Source: VXYK01 sp965214565
Lineage (GTDB): Bacteria; Actinomycetota; Acidimicrobiia; Acidimicrobiales; Aldehydirespiratoraceae
Assembly: GCA_965214565.1 (NCBI GenBank)
Contig: OZ243951.1
Coordinates: 3,100,001-3,164,000, forward strand
Length of the DNA stretch: 64,000 nt
Direction of reading: 5' to 3'
Positions 1 through 6,589 of the stretch are shown here, piece by piece. The position numbers were made by a program, and so were the translations under genes. Position 1 is the stretch's first letter. The number at the start of each line of letters is the position of its first letter. The notes beneath the pieces are model-generated. The model worked only from the letters and a program-made list of their open reading frames with translations. It searched no databases and was not told where the DNA came from.

Positions 1-1555
1 CGTCACGGATGCGCACCAGCGCCTCACGGTCGACCGCAATCCCGCACTGTTCCATCCTGGCCAACACCCGAACGAGGGGAACTTCGAGTTCGTCGTTGAG
101 TTCTCTGAGTCCCTGCGCACTCAGCGCCTCACCCATCGGTTCGGTGAGCCGCTCAACGGCCAGGGCGTGGCGCGCTGGCTCGTCCATGAGGTCCTCGTCG
201 GTGCCGTCGAGGTCGAGCTGTCCCAGACCGGCTGCCGATTCCGGCATCTCGAACTCGGTGTAGCGTTTGAGCAGACCCCCGAGGTCGTAGACGGTTTCTG
301 CGGGGTTGAGCAGGTAGGCCGCCAGACGGGTGTCGAAGACCAGTCGCCGCATGTCTACGCCGAGTTCGAGCAGACGGCGTGCCGTCGCCTTGGCCCCATG
401 CATTGCCACTCGACGTCCGTTGTCGCCGAGCAGCAGACGCAGCGCTTCGAGGACTTCTGCGTTCTGAAGGAGCGCTCCCGGAACGAATCCGACTTCTGCG
501 CTGGCGCTGTCGGTCACGAAGGCAAGGCCGTCGTCTATCCCGTGTTCGGGCACCGCGAGGGCCAGCACACCGGTTCCGTTGCGGACGGCCCCCAGGGCGG
601 CTGCTGCTTCGGCCGGCGTCTCACAGACCGTGATCTCAGCTTCGAGCACCTCGGTTCGGTGGCCCTCCGGCGGGGCTACCTGACCGTCGAGGACTTCGCT
701 CAGGCGTTCCTGGAGGCTTCGGAATTCGAGGAACTCGAAGAGCCTCGACAGTTCCGCCTGGTCGATCTCGCCCATCGCGAGCTCGTCGATCGCCACGGGC
801 AGTTCCAGGTCCCTCAGCAGCCTCATCATCTCGACGTTGTTGCGGACATTGGCCTCGTGCGCACCGAGGTTCTCTCGCAGCTTGGGGGTCAGGTCGTCGA
901 GTGCGGCGTAGATGCCGTCGATGCCGCCGCGTTCGTTGATGAGCTTGGCGGCGGTCTTCTCGCCTACGCCGGGGACTCCCGGGAGGTTGTCGGAGTTGTC
1001 GCCTCGCAGCGCTGCGTACTGCACGTAGTCGCACGGTGCCACTCCGGTGCGCTGCTTGATTCCGGCCTCGTCGTAGAGGACGTAGTCGGACACGCCCCGC
1101 TTGTTGTATAGGACCTTGACGTGCGGGTCCGCTACGAGCTGGTAGCTGTCGCGGTCGCCGGTGACGATGATGACGTCGTCGCCGTTGTCGCGGCCCCGGG
1201 TGGCGAGGGTGGCGATGATGTCGTCGGCCTCGTAACCGGCCTTGTCGAGGACCGGCACGGCCAGCACCCCGAGCACCTCGCGTACCAGGCCCATCTGTTG
1301 GTAGAGGATGTCGGGGGCGGACTCCCGCTGTGCCTTGTAGGTCGGTGTCAGTTCATGTCGGAACGTGGGTTCGGCACGGTCGAAGGCCACCGCGATGCGG
1401 TCGGGTTCGTGCTCTCTGAGCAGGTAGATGAGCATCGAGGTGAAGCCGTAGACGGCATTGGTCACCTGACCCGAGGCGGTCGCCATGTCGGTCGGCAGCG
1501 CGAAGAAGGCGCGGTAGACGAGCGAGTTCCCGTCGATGAGCATCAGCTTGGCCAT
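1..1555 (-). CDS. polA: DNA polymerase I, N-terminal part (runs off the left edge)
   Basis: DNA polymerase I fills gaps and removes RNA primers in replication and repair. About 518 codons are present; the C-terminal polymerase domain lies beyond base 1. Reading leftward from the ATG at 1555, the protein opens MAKLMLIDGNSLVYRAFFA, the 5'-nuclease (FEN-like) start. It continues with GYEADDIIATLA, VTGDRDSYQLV and the helix-hairpin-helix GDNSDNLPGVPGVGEKTAAKL, which contain the metal-binding acidic residues of the family. The remaining part should be the 3'-5' exonuclease-like domain; I cannot tell whether its catalytic acids are kept. pdtaR lies 44 bases upstream on the same strand, as in mycobacteria where these genes are close neighbours. 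Function is secure; only completeness is limited by the window. Confidence 0.95.
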   Translation of the reverse strand, partial: MAKLMLIDGNSLVYRAFFALPTDMATASGQVTNAVYGFTSMLIYLLREHEPDRIAVAFDRAEPTFRHELTPTYKAQRESAPDILYQQMGLVREVLGVLAVPVLDKAGYEADDIIATLATRGRDNGDDVIIVTGDRDSYQLVADPHVKVLYNKRGVSDYVLYDEAGIKQRTGVAPCDYVQYAALRGDNSDNLPGVPGVGEKTAAKLINERGGIDGIYAALDDLTPKLRENLGAHEANVRNNVEMMRLLRDLELPVAIDELAMGEIDQAELSRLFEFLEFRSLQERLSEVLDGQVAPPEGHRTEVLEAEITVCETPAEAAAALGAVRNGTGVLALAVPEHGIDDGLAFVTDSASAEVGFVPGALLQNAEVLEALRLLLGDNGRRVAMHGAKATARRLLELGVDMRRLVFDTRLAAYLLNPAETVYDLGGLLKRYTEFEMPESAAGLGQLDLDGTDEDLMDEPARHALAVERLTEPMGEALSAQGLRELNDELEVPLVRVLARMEQCGIAVDREALVRIRD

Positions 1556-1599
1556 CGCCGTGGACCCTACTCGGCTGATTCGCTCATTGACCGGCCGGG

Positions 1600-2181
1600 T
1601 CAGGGCTTCTTGCCCGCGAGGATGTCGTTGGCGATTTCGGCCATGCTTCTGCGGGTCGACATGGCCTGCTGTTGCAGGAATCGGAAGGCGTCGTTCTCGC
1701 TCATGTCGTGCTCGTCGATGAGCCGGCCTTTGGCCCGATCGATCAGCTTTCGGACCTCGAGCCGTTCGGCGAGATCGCTCACCTGGTCTTCGAGCAGCGC
1801 GTGTTCACGGAACCTCGCCAGGGCGGTCTCTATGGCTGCGACGAGGTCGCTGCGCTGATAGGGCTTGACGAGATACGTCATCGCCCCGGCTTCGACTGCT
1901 CTCTCGATCAGTTCACGCTGGCTGAAGGCGGTGAGGATCACGACTGCGGTTCTGGTTTCGCTGTTGATCCTCTGGGCCGCCGATATTCCGTCGAGGCCCG
2001 GCATCTTGATGTCGAGCAGGACCAGGTCTGGGCTGTGGGCCTTGACCAAGTCGACGACTTCATCGCCGCGGCCCGTGTCGGCTGGTACCTCGTAGCCCTC
2101 CGAGCACAGGGTCTCTACGAGGTCGAGTCGGATTATCGGCTCGTCCTCGGCTACGACGATGCGTATGGCATCCTCACTCAC
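1600..2181 (-). CDS. pdtaR: ANTAR-domain response regulator, PdtaR-like
   Basis: A 193-residue two-component response regulator whose output domain binds RNA rather than DNA. The receiver domain (about residues 5-120) has the acidic pocket AEDEP, phospho-acceptor Asp57 in LVLLDIKMPG and the conserved Lys of YLVKPY. A short helical linker leads to the ANTAR domain (about 125-190) with RKLIDRAKGRLID and the following AFRFLQQQAM, typical of antiterminator modules that hold open two-hexaloop RNA hairpins. The start is GTG at 2181, overlapping the stop of the upstream coiled-coil gene as GTGA, so the two are probably translationally coupled. The partner kinase (PdtaS in mycobacteria) is not in the window. 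Neighbour polA matches the mycobacterial Rv1626-polA vicinity. Confidence 0.92.
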   Translation of the reverse strand: MSEDAIRIVVAEDEPIIRLDLVETLCSEGYEVPADTGRGDEVVDLVKAHSPDLVLLDIKMPGLDGISAAQRINSETRTAVVILTAFSQRELIERAVEAGAMTYLVKPYQRSDLVAAIETALARFREHALLEDQVSDLAERLEVRKLIDRAKGRLIDEHDMSENDAFRFLQQQAMSTRRSMAEIANDILAGKKP

Positions 2182-2471
2182 GAGGCGCTGAGATGATCGA
2201 GAAGCGTGTCCTGGGTGGCGTCGAGTTCGGCGATCTTGGCGACGACCCGGTCACGATGACGGGTCATGCGCTCAACATGGCGAGCGAGGCGGCGATGCTC
2301 CCGTTCTGCCAACGGGGTTTCCGACACGAGCGCCCGCACCCGTGCGTCGTAGGCTTCGTCGCGGAGTTGGTTGAGCTGCTCCTCGGTGACCTGCAGGTCC
2401 GCGCGCAACAGCCGCAACTGCTGTCCCACGCGCCGCAGCCGACGTTCGATCTGAGGATTCGTTTCCGACAT
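2178..2471 (-). CDS. Small coiled-coil protein, hypothetical
   Basis: A 97-residue, charged, fully helical protein with heptad-like leucines through most of its length (QQLRLLRADLQVTEEQLNQL and later ERMTRHRDRVVAKIAELDA). There are no cysteines, signal peptide or membrane segment. The ATG at 2471 is preferred over a TTG one codon upstream. It overlaps pdtaR by four bases, so it is probably the first gene of a pdtaR operon. I do not recognise a named family. A dimeric accessory or scaffold role is only a guess from the coiled coil. Similar short coiled-coil genes next to pdtaR in other actinobacteria would support it being real. Confidence 0.7.
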   Translation of the reverse strand: MSETNPQIERRLRRVGQQLRLLRADLQVTEEQLNQLRDEAYDARVRALVSETPLAEREHRRLARHVERMTRHRDRVVAKIAELDATQDTLLDHLSAS

Positions 2472-2773
2472 CAACGCCCAATTGTAGAGCCCCAGCCCCC
2501 CAACCCCCGAATTCTGCCCGAAAGACGGTAGGGATCGTGAGTCATCACGGGTAAATCCTCAGAGTCGTTGCGCGCGGCCCGTTCGCATATCGTCCAGATC
2601 GCCGTCCCAGCCACTGCCTCGAAGCGACCGCGCCTCCTCCCGACCAAGCGGGACAGCGGAAAGCCTCCGAAGCGCACAGTTTGCCGCCTCGCGCTTCGTC
2701 TTTGACTTGAATCGATCCGTCACCACTGCACCAGCCCGGTCGTCGCACGCCGACGGCGTGCCAGCAGTCAACT
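2472..2773. other. Intergenic stretch without a supported gene
   Basis: About 300 bases between the coiled-coil gene and the small partner of the SDH protease. Open frames exist on the minus strand, but their translations are arginine- and serine-rich without domain signatures and look like chance frames in GC-rich DNA. The promoter for the coiled-coil/pdtaR pair presumably lies near 2480-2560. I see no hairpin strong enough to call as a terminator. Confidence 0.5.
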
Positions 2774-2977
2774 CTACCGCGAAGCTCCCGAGTCGAAGGA
2801 CGACGACAAGATCGGACGGTCAAGGACCGTGCCACCAAGGGCGGGCTCTAGCTTGTATCCGCCCAGCTTGATCCCTGCATCTGCAAGCTGGCTCGCCGCT
2901 CGCTCGGAGCGCTCCATCGCCGTTCCGTCCACGTTCGGATTGGCGTTCTCGATTTCCTCGATCAGTCTGCGTTCCAT
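2774..2977 (-). CDS. Small protein downstream of the SDH-type protease
   Basis: A 67-residue acidic protein starting MERRLIEEIENANPNVDGTA with a short hydrophobic Gly/Leu-rich middle (DAGIKLGGYKLEPALGG). The ATG at 2977 has AGGAAG seven bases upstream and is preferred over a TTG at 3010 that would overlap the protease stop. It lies 29 bases downstream of the protease gene on the same strand, so the two probably form an operon. No family is recognised. It could be a partner, inhibitor or substrate of the protease; that is inference from position only. Confidence 0.55.
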   Translation of the reverse strand: MERRLIEEIENANPNVDGTAMERSERAASQLADAGIKLGGYKLEPALGGTVLDRPILSSSFDSGASR

Positions 2978-3006
2978 CGTTCCGCTTCCTATCGTAGTCC
3001 TACGTA

Positions 3007-3882
3007 TCAAAAGAAGTTGACAGCATGCACGAATGAGTCGTTGCCATTCCGAGCCATGTGGTCACGTATGAACCAGAAATAGTCCCAGACAGCGTTCTTC
3101 AACTCCGGTCGTTCGTTCAGGTCGTCTATCTTGAGGTCAAGCTCATCTCGTAGCGTCGTCATGTCGATACCTCGACCATGAGTCAACCAACGATTCTGAT
3201 CACTCAACTTTCGCGCGATTTCGCTGGCGCGTTCTTCCTTGAGGCTCCTTGTTACAGCGATGCCTCTCGTTTCGGTCGTCGTCCAGTCCTTGAACTTGTA
3301 GCTCGTGAGCCAATGCTTCAGCAGGTCTATCGAGAGTTCGCGTGCCAACTCGAACTGATGGAGTTCTGCCAAGTCCAGCTTTTGCAGCAGCACGAGTTCA
3401 GCTGTGGAGAGTGACCCGTTCTGGCTCTTGGCGACCAGATGCTCGTATTGAGCCAGGTAGGAGAGGGCCGGGACGAGACGCTGTTCGAGTATTAGCTGCG
3501 GATCGATCGGTCCCAAGCACGAGTGGTAGTCCATCCAGATGTGATCACCGGACATGACCAGCACAGTACCCGCCGACATCGCCTTGTCTGGAACAATGAA
3601 CTGGACTTCGGCATAGTGTTGCCGGAAGACCCTCACGATGCGCTCCACGACCTCGACGACTCCACCAGGAGTGTCGACAATGACGAACAGATTGTCTCGG
3701 CGATCCGTTCGGTTCTCGATCGCGATCTTTGCGAGATGCTCGACGCCTTGTTGCATCGGCGAGATGATCGTCAGGCCGTCCGCATCCAACATCTCTTCAA
3801 TTGCGACAAGGCGATTGGTGGCCCATTCTCGAGCACTATCTTGAGTAGTGGGAGGTATCGGGACAATCGGTTCACCAGCCAT
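3007..3882 (-). CDS. SDH-family Clp-fold serine proteinase
   Basis: A 291-residue protein of the ClpP/crotonase-fold serine proteinase group (SDH proteinase, PF01972-like). Visible features are FVIVDTPGGVVEVVERI (residues 67-83), the oxyanion-type TPGG, and PDKAMSAGTVLVMSGD with the probable nucleophile Ser103. A conserved SCLGPIDPQL segment follows, as in SppA/SDH relatives. The C-terminal half is helical, with no signal peptide or clear membrane segment. The start is ATG at 3882 with a GGGAG-like site upstream. The surrounding DNA is visibly less GC-rich than the housekeeping neighbours, and the gene sits close to a tRNA, so it may have been acquired. Members often occur in accessory regions; its substrate is unknown. 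Confidence 0.8.
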   Translation of the reverse strand: MAGEPIVPIPPTTQDSAREWATNRLVAIEEMLDADGLTIISPMQQGVEHLAKIAIENRTDRRDNLFVIVDTPGGVVEVVERIVRVFRQHYAEVQFIVPDKAMSAGTVLVMSGDHIWMDYHSCLGPIDPQLILEQRLVPALSYLAQYEHLVAKSQNGSLSTAELVLLQKLDLAELHQFELARELSIDLLKHWLTSYKFKDWTTTETRGIAVTRSLKEERASEIARKLSDQNRWLTHGRGIDMTTLRDELDLKIDDLNERPELKNAVWDYFWFIRDHMARNGNDSFVHAVNFF

Positions 3883-4346
3883 GATTCCGGTTTCGCTCCC
3901 ATGCTGCGGTCATTGAGTTCACCGTGAACTTACTGGCAAATCCATTAAACACACAGGATGCATGGAATTTCTACATTATCGCTCTCGTCCTTGGACTCCC
4001 CGGATCTGCGGCGCGTCAACGCAGTCCTCGTTGCGTTCACATCCCCACCCAGCGTGAGTGTCTTCACTGATCGTGGCCCATCAATGCGAGTTCTCTGTGC
4101 ACCGGATCAACACATCGCGCACTTGTCGGCGATAAGACGCCCGCTCTGTCACAGCGTTGCACGGGCGGTTTCGAGTGCCGACTTCATCTCGACCGCCGTC
4201 TGGAAACGCTGGGATCGATCAGGGGCGCAAGCTCGTAGCAGGAGTTGTGCCAAGGCGTCGTTCATATCGCCACGGAATACGCGTGGGTCCCGGTTGGACC
4301 GGTCGACCGGTCGGTCACTAATCGACAGGGTGTGGCATGGTGGGGG
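3883..4346. other. Intergenic stretch holding only a kinase-tail remnant
   Basis: About 460 bases between the SDH protease promoter side and the selenoprotein gene. The only recognisable content is the protein-kinase C-terminal remnant on the minus strand (4149-4289). The AT-richer part at 3900-3960 could carry the divergent promoter of the protease gene. No other coding signal convinces me. Confidence 0.5.
4149..4289 (-). pseudogene. Orphan C-terminal fragment of a Ser/Thr protein kinase
   Basis: Read leftward, the frame gives DPRVFRGDMNDALAQLLLRA, then CAPDRSQRFQTAVEMKSALE and a stop at 4149. This matches the end of Hanks-type kinase domains: alpha-helix G/H and subdomain XI, where the conserved Arg of the xDRFQTAxEM motif sits. 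No glycine loop, catalytic HRD or DFG motif occurs upstream in this frame. The open frame further upstream runs antisense through the selenoprotein gene, so only the last 45 or so residues are kinase-like. I read it as a decayed remnant of a deleted kinase gene; the right limit is approximate. Confidence 0.6.
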
Positions 4347-4895
4347 ATGGCACGAATCACGGTTGTTCCTGACGACGAATGGGAGGGCGAACTCGCCGAG
4401 TTGTATTCCCGGGTCGTGGACCGCACCTGGGGGCGGGTCGACAACATCTTGGGGGTCCACTCGCTGAACCCTCGCGGCATGGCGGCACACCAGGGCCTCT
4501 ACGAATCGGCCATGAGCGGTACCGCCACACTGCGCAAGGTCGAACGCGAACTCATCGCCCTGGCCGTCAGCCTCACCAACGACTGCCACTATTGAATCGT
4601 CCACCACCGGCGCGGTCTGCGCCGACTCGTCAAAGACGACGAACTCGTAGCGGCCGTCGAGCACGACTGGAGAACCGCCCCGCTGTCCCCCAAGCGCACC
4701 GCCATGCTGGGCTTCGCCGTCAAACTCACGGAGACTCCCGCCGCAACCAACGACGCCGACGTCGACTCCCTGCGCGAAGCCGGCTTCAGCGACCGCGACA
4801 TCCTCGACATCGTCGAAGTCGTCGCCTACTACGCATACGCCAGCCGCATCGCGGACGGACTCGGCCTCAAAACCGAGGACTGGATCCCCGACTGA
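4347..4895 (+). CDS. AhpD-family peroxidase-related selenoprotein (CxxU), in-frame TGA
   Basis: A 182-residue AhpD/carboxymuconolactone-decarboxylase-like, peroxidase-related protein, if the TGA at 4593-4595 is read as selenocysteine. Before the TGA the frame gives RKVERELIALAVSLTNDCHY (residues 63-82). After it the same frame continues IVHHRRGLRRLV to a TGA at 4895 without another stop. The family redox site here is normally N-x-C-x-x-C-x3-H; the protein has Cys80-His-Tyr-Sec83 followed by HH, so Sec replaces the second Cys, the peroxidatic one in AhpD. A GC-rich hairpin with loop GGUCU begins 12 bases after the TGA. The second half (LSPKRTAMLGFAVKLT, VDSLREAGFSDRDILDIVEV) is typical of the family, and total length matches. 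ATG 4347 is the chosen start. The expected role is peroxide reduction or thiol redox in the cytoplasm. selD, also with a TGA, is in this window. Confidence 0.9.
4608..4624 (+). promoter_or_regulatory. Putative bacterial SECIS hairpin of the AhpD-like selenoprotein
   Basis: Directly after the TGA at 4593-4595 come 12 bases and then a perfect six-pair stem, CGGCGC (4608-4613) with GCGCCG (4619-4624), closing the loop GGTCT (4614-4618). The first loop G is 19 bases after the TGA, inside the 16-37 base range required for SelB-dependent decoding in bacteria. From memory, the E. coli fdhF SECIS loop is AGGUCU at the same distance. The hairpin lies inside coding sequence, as bacterial SECIS elements must. 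Confidence 0.85.
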
Positions 4896-4931
4896 ACGAC
4901 CCAGCCCCCCGGCGGGAGGCGCATCGGTTTG

Positions 4932-5016
4932 TGCCCGGGGCGGGACTTGAACCCGCACGCTCGTAATAAGCAACGGATTTTGAGTCCGCCGTGTCTGCCA
5001 ATTCCACCACCCGGGC
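4932..5016 (-). tRNA. tRNA-Leu (anticodon CAA)
   Basis: An 85-base class II tRNA on the minus strand. The acceptor strands are GCCCGGG (5016-5010) and CCCGGGC, followed by discriminator A at 4932. The anticodon stem GGA/TCC closes the loop CTCAAAA with anticodon CAA, reading TTG codons. A long variable arm (GTTGCTTATTACGAGCGT region) follows, then a T arm with GCGGGTTCAAGTCCCGC. The CCA end is not encoded. Its 3' end faces the selenoprotein gene and, beyond it, the patchy region with the SDH protease and kinase remnant. tRNA 3' ends are common integration sites, but I see no duplicated 3' fragment here. Confidence 0.97.
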
Positions 5017-5070
5017 CGGATGATTACGCCAGGCGTCTAGAGCTTGTCGGCGCAGCGTAGCCTCTACGAT

Positions 5071-5220
5071 ATGTCGTCGGACGTCCGTTTCCCTCTCCCG
5101 TCGCGCCGTCTCGTATGGGCGCTCGCAGGGTTGGCAGTGATCGTGATTCTGCGCGAAGCATCGATCCGGCGACACATCGAGGACCTGACCGACTGGCCCC
5201 ACACTCCCCAGCCGTTCTGA
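5071..5220 (+). CDS. Possible small single-pass membrane protein
   Basis: A 49-codon frame starting MSSDVRFPLPSRRLVWALAG: a short basic N-terminus, one hydrophobic helix (VWALAGLAVIVIL, residues 19-31), then a charged tail REASIRRHIEDLTDW ending TPQPF. The pattern of positive residues before one membrane segment is that of a small inner-membrane protein. The ribosome-binding site is weak and no family is recognised, so this could be a chance frame. It lies alone between the tRNA and the fab operon. Confidence 0.35.
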   Translation: MSSDVRFPLPSRRLVWALAGLAVIVILREASIRRHIEDLTDWPHTPQPF

Positions 5221-5413
5221 GCGGCCCGCCCCTCGGATCAAAACGTGACGAGCGGACCAGACTCAACCTCACCAGAGCACAAATCGCGGAAGTGGTGAAA
5301 CCCTGCGGTGCGCCCGTGAGTCAGACACCCCACAGCACGTATACCGTATATCCCTCTCAGATGTAGAAATTAACGCGCCCTGTTATCCGGCCACCGCGGG
5401 AGCCTCGAACCAA
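5221..5413 (+). promoter_or_regulatory. Upstream region of the fab operon
   Basis: About 190 non-coding bases before fabD. The AT-richer part at 5330-5385 is the likeliest promoter position for the fabD-fabF operon. I cannot assign a -10/-35 pair or an operator with confidence. Confidence 0.3.
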
Positions 5414-6589
5414 ATGATCGTCTTCACCTACCCAGGACAAGGTTCACAACGCCCTGGTATGGGTGCGCCTTGGGCTGAGCACCCCTCGTGGGAGCTCGTC
5501 GAGGAAGCCTCCGAAGCCGTCGACCGCGACGTCGCTGCGCTGCTGCTCGACGCCGACGCCGATGAGTTGACCATGACCCGGAACGCCCAACTCGCCACGT
5601 TCATTATGTCGATGGTGGTGCTCGACGCAGTCAGCCGCCTCGGGGCCGAAGCGGTCGCCCACGCGGGACACAGCCTCGGCGAGTACTCGGCGCTCACCGC
5701 CTCAGGCGCGCTCGACTTCGGCGACGCGGTCCGCCTCGTCAACGAACGCGGCGACGCCATGCAAGCCGCGGCCGACGAACAGACCGGCACAATGGCCGCA
5801 CTGCTGGGACTCGAAGACGACCAGGCCGACATCGCCTGCCGCCGCACCGCCGGCGACGTCTGGATCGCCAACTACAACGCCCCCGGTCAAGTCGTCATCG
5901 CCGGGGTCCCCGAAGACATCGACGAAGCATGCAGGATTGCCAAGGAATCAGGCGCCAAACGGGCCATGCGACTCCCAGTCGGCGGAGCGTTCCACACGCC
6001 GCTCATGGCACCGGCCCGGCGCCGTCTGCACAAGGCCATCGCCCAGGTCGAGTTCCGGCCTCCGGAACAACCCGTGTACGCCAACCTCGACGCCACCGCC
6101 CACGATGACCCCCACGACTGGCCCGAACTGCTCGGAGCGCAGCTCTGCTCCCCGGTTCGCTGGCGCCAGACCCTGAGGACGCTCTCCGAAGACGGTTTCA
6201 ACACCTTCGTTGAACTCGGCCCCGGCAATGTGCTCACGGGCCTGGTGAAACGGACTCTCAAGGGCGCCAACCGAGCCAACGTCGCGACACCGGCGGACCT
6301 CGACGGACTGCTGGAGTCGCTGGCCGTTCAGCTGAGCACCGAAACCCCAGCCCTTGAGGGAGAGCATCTCTTCGCCACGGAGCGGCTGGTGGTGTCACCC
6401 GGCGCCGGGATCTTCAGTCTGGCCCCCGGTTGCGAACCGGGTCACCGTGTGTCCGTGGGCGAGGTCTTGGGTACGGTTGGAGATCAAGAAGTCCTCAGCT
6501 CCTTCGCGGGAGAAATAGTCGGAGTACTTGCTCTCAAGGGGGAACGCGTGACTTCACGGCAACCAATCGCTTGGCTGCGGGTCAACTGA
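5414..6589 (+). CDS. fabD: Malonyl-CoA:ACP transacylase with C-terminal biotinyl/lipoyl-like domain
   Basis: FabD moves malonyl groups from CoA to ACP for fatty acid elongation. Core motifs are GQGSQ (residues 8-12), GHSLGEYSA with nucleophile Ser87, GGAFHTPLM with catalytic His194, and the closing ELGPGNVLTGLVKR (268-280). FabD proteins normally end near residue 310. This one continues to 391 with a segment (about 323-391) that looks like a biotinyl/lipoyl barrel-sandwich domain: SPGAGIF, GHRVSVGEVLGTVGDQEV, SSFAGEIVGV, GERVTSRQPIAWL. No attachment Lys in an MKM-like hairpin is seen, so it is probably not biotinylated. The ATG at 5414 has GGGAG upstream. The stop overlaps the fabH start as TGATG, so fabH is coupled. 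Core function is secure; the role of the tail is unknown. Confidence 0.93.
   Translation: MIVFTYPGQGSQRPGMGAPWAEHPSWELVEEASEAVDRDVAALLLDADADELTMTRNAQLATFIMSMVVLDAVSRLGAEAVAHAGHSLGEYSALTASGALDFGDAVRLVNERGDAMQAAADEQTGTMAALLGLEDDQADIACRRTAGDVWIANYNAPGQVVIAGVPEDIDEACRIAKESGAKRAMRLPVGGAFHTPLMAPARRRLHKAIAQVEFRPPEQPVYANLDATAHDDPHDWPELLGAQLCSPVRWRQTLRTLSEDGFNTFVELGPGNVLTGLVKRTLKGANRANVATPADLDGLLESLAVQLSTETPALEGEHLFATERLVVSPGAGIFSLAPGCEPGHRVSVGEVLGTVGDQEVLSSFAGEIVGVLALKGERVTSRQPIAWLRVN

Noticed and set aside
2545..2838. Arginine-rich open frames on the minus strand
   Set aside because: Composition is that of antisense or non-coding GC-rich DNA, with overlapping alternatives in other frames and no start signal.
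4245..4595. AhpD-like gene as a truncated pseudogene ending at the TGA
   Set aside because: The frame continues with conserved family sequence for 99 more residues, the TGA is exactly at a redox Cys position, and a SECIS-like hairpin follows.
4896..5070. Integration site with att duplication at tRNA-Leu
   Set aside because: The tRNA is near a patchy region, but I found no second copy of its 3' end and no integrase gene in the window.
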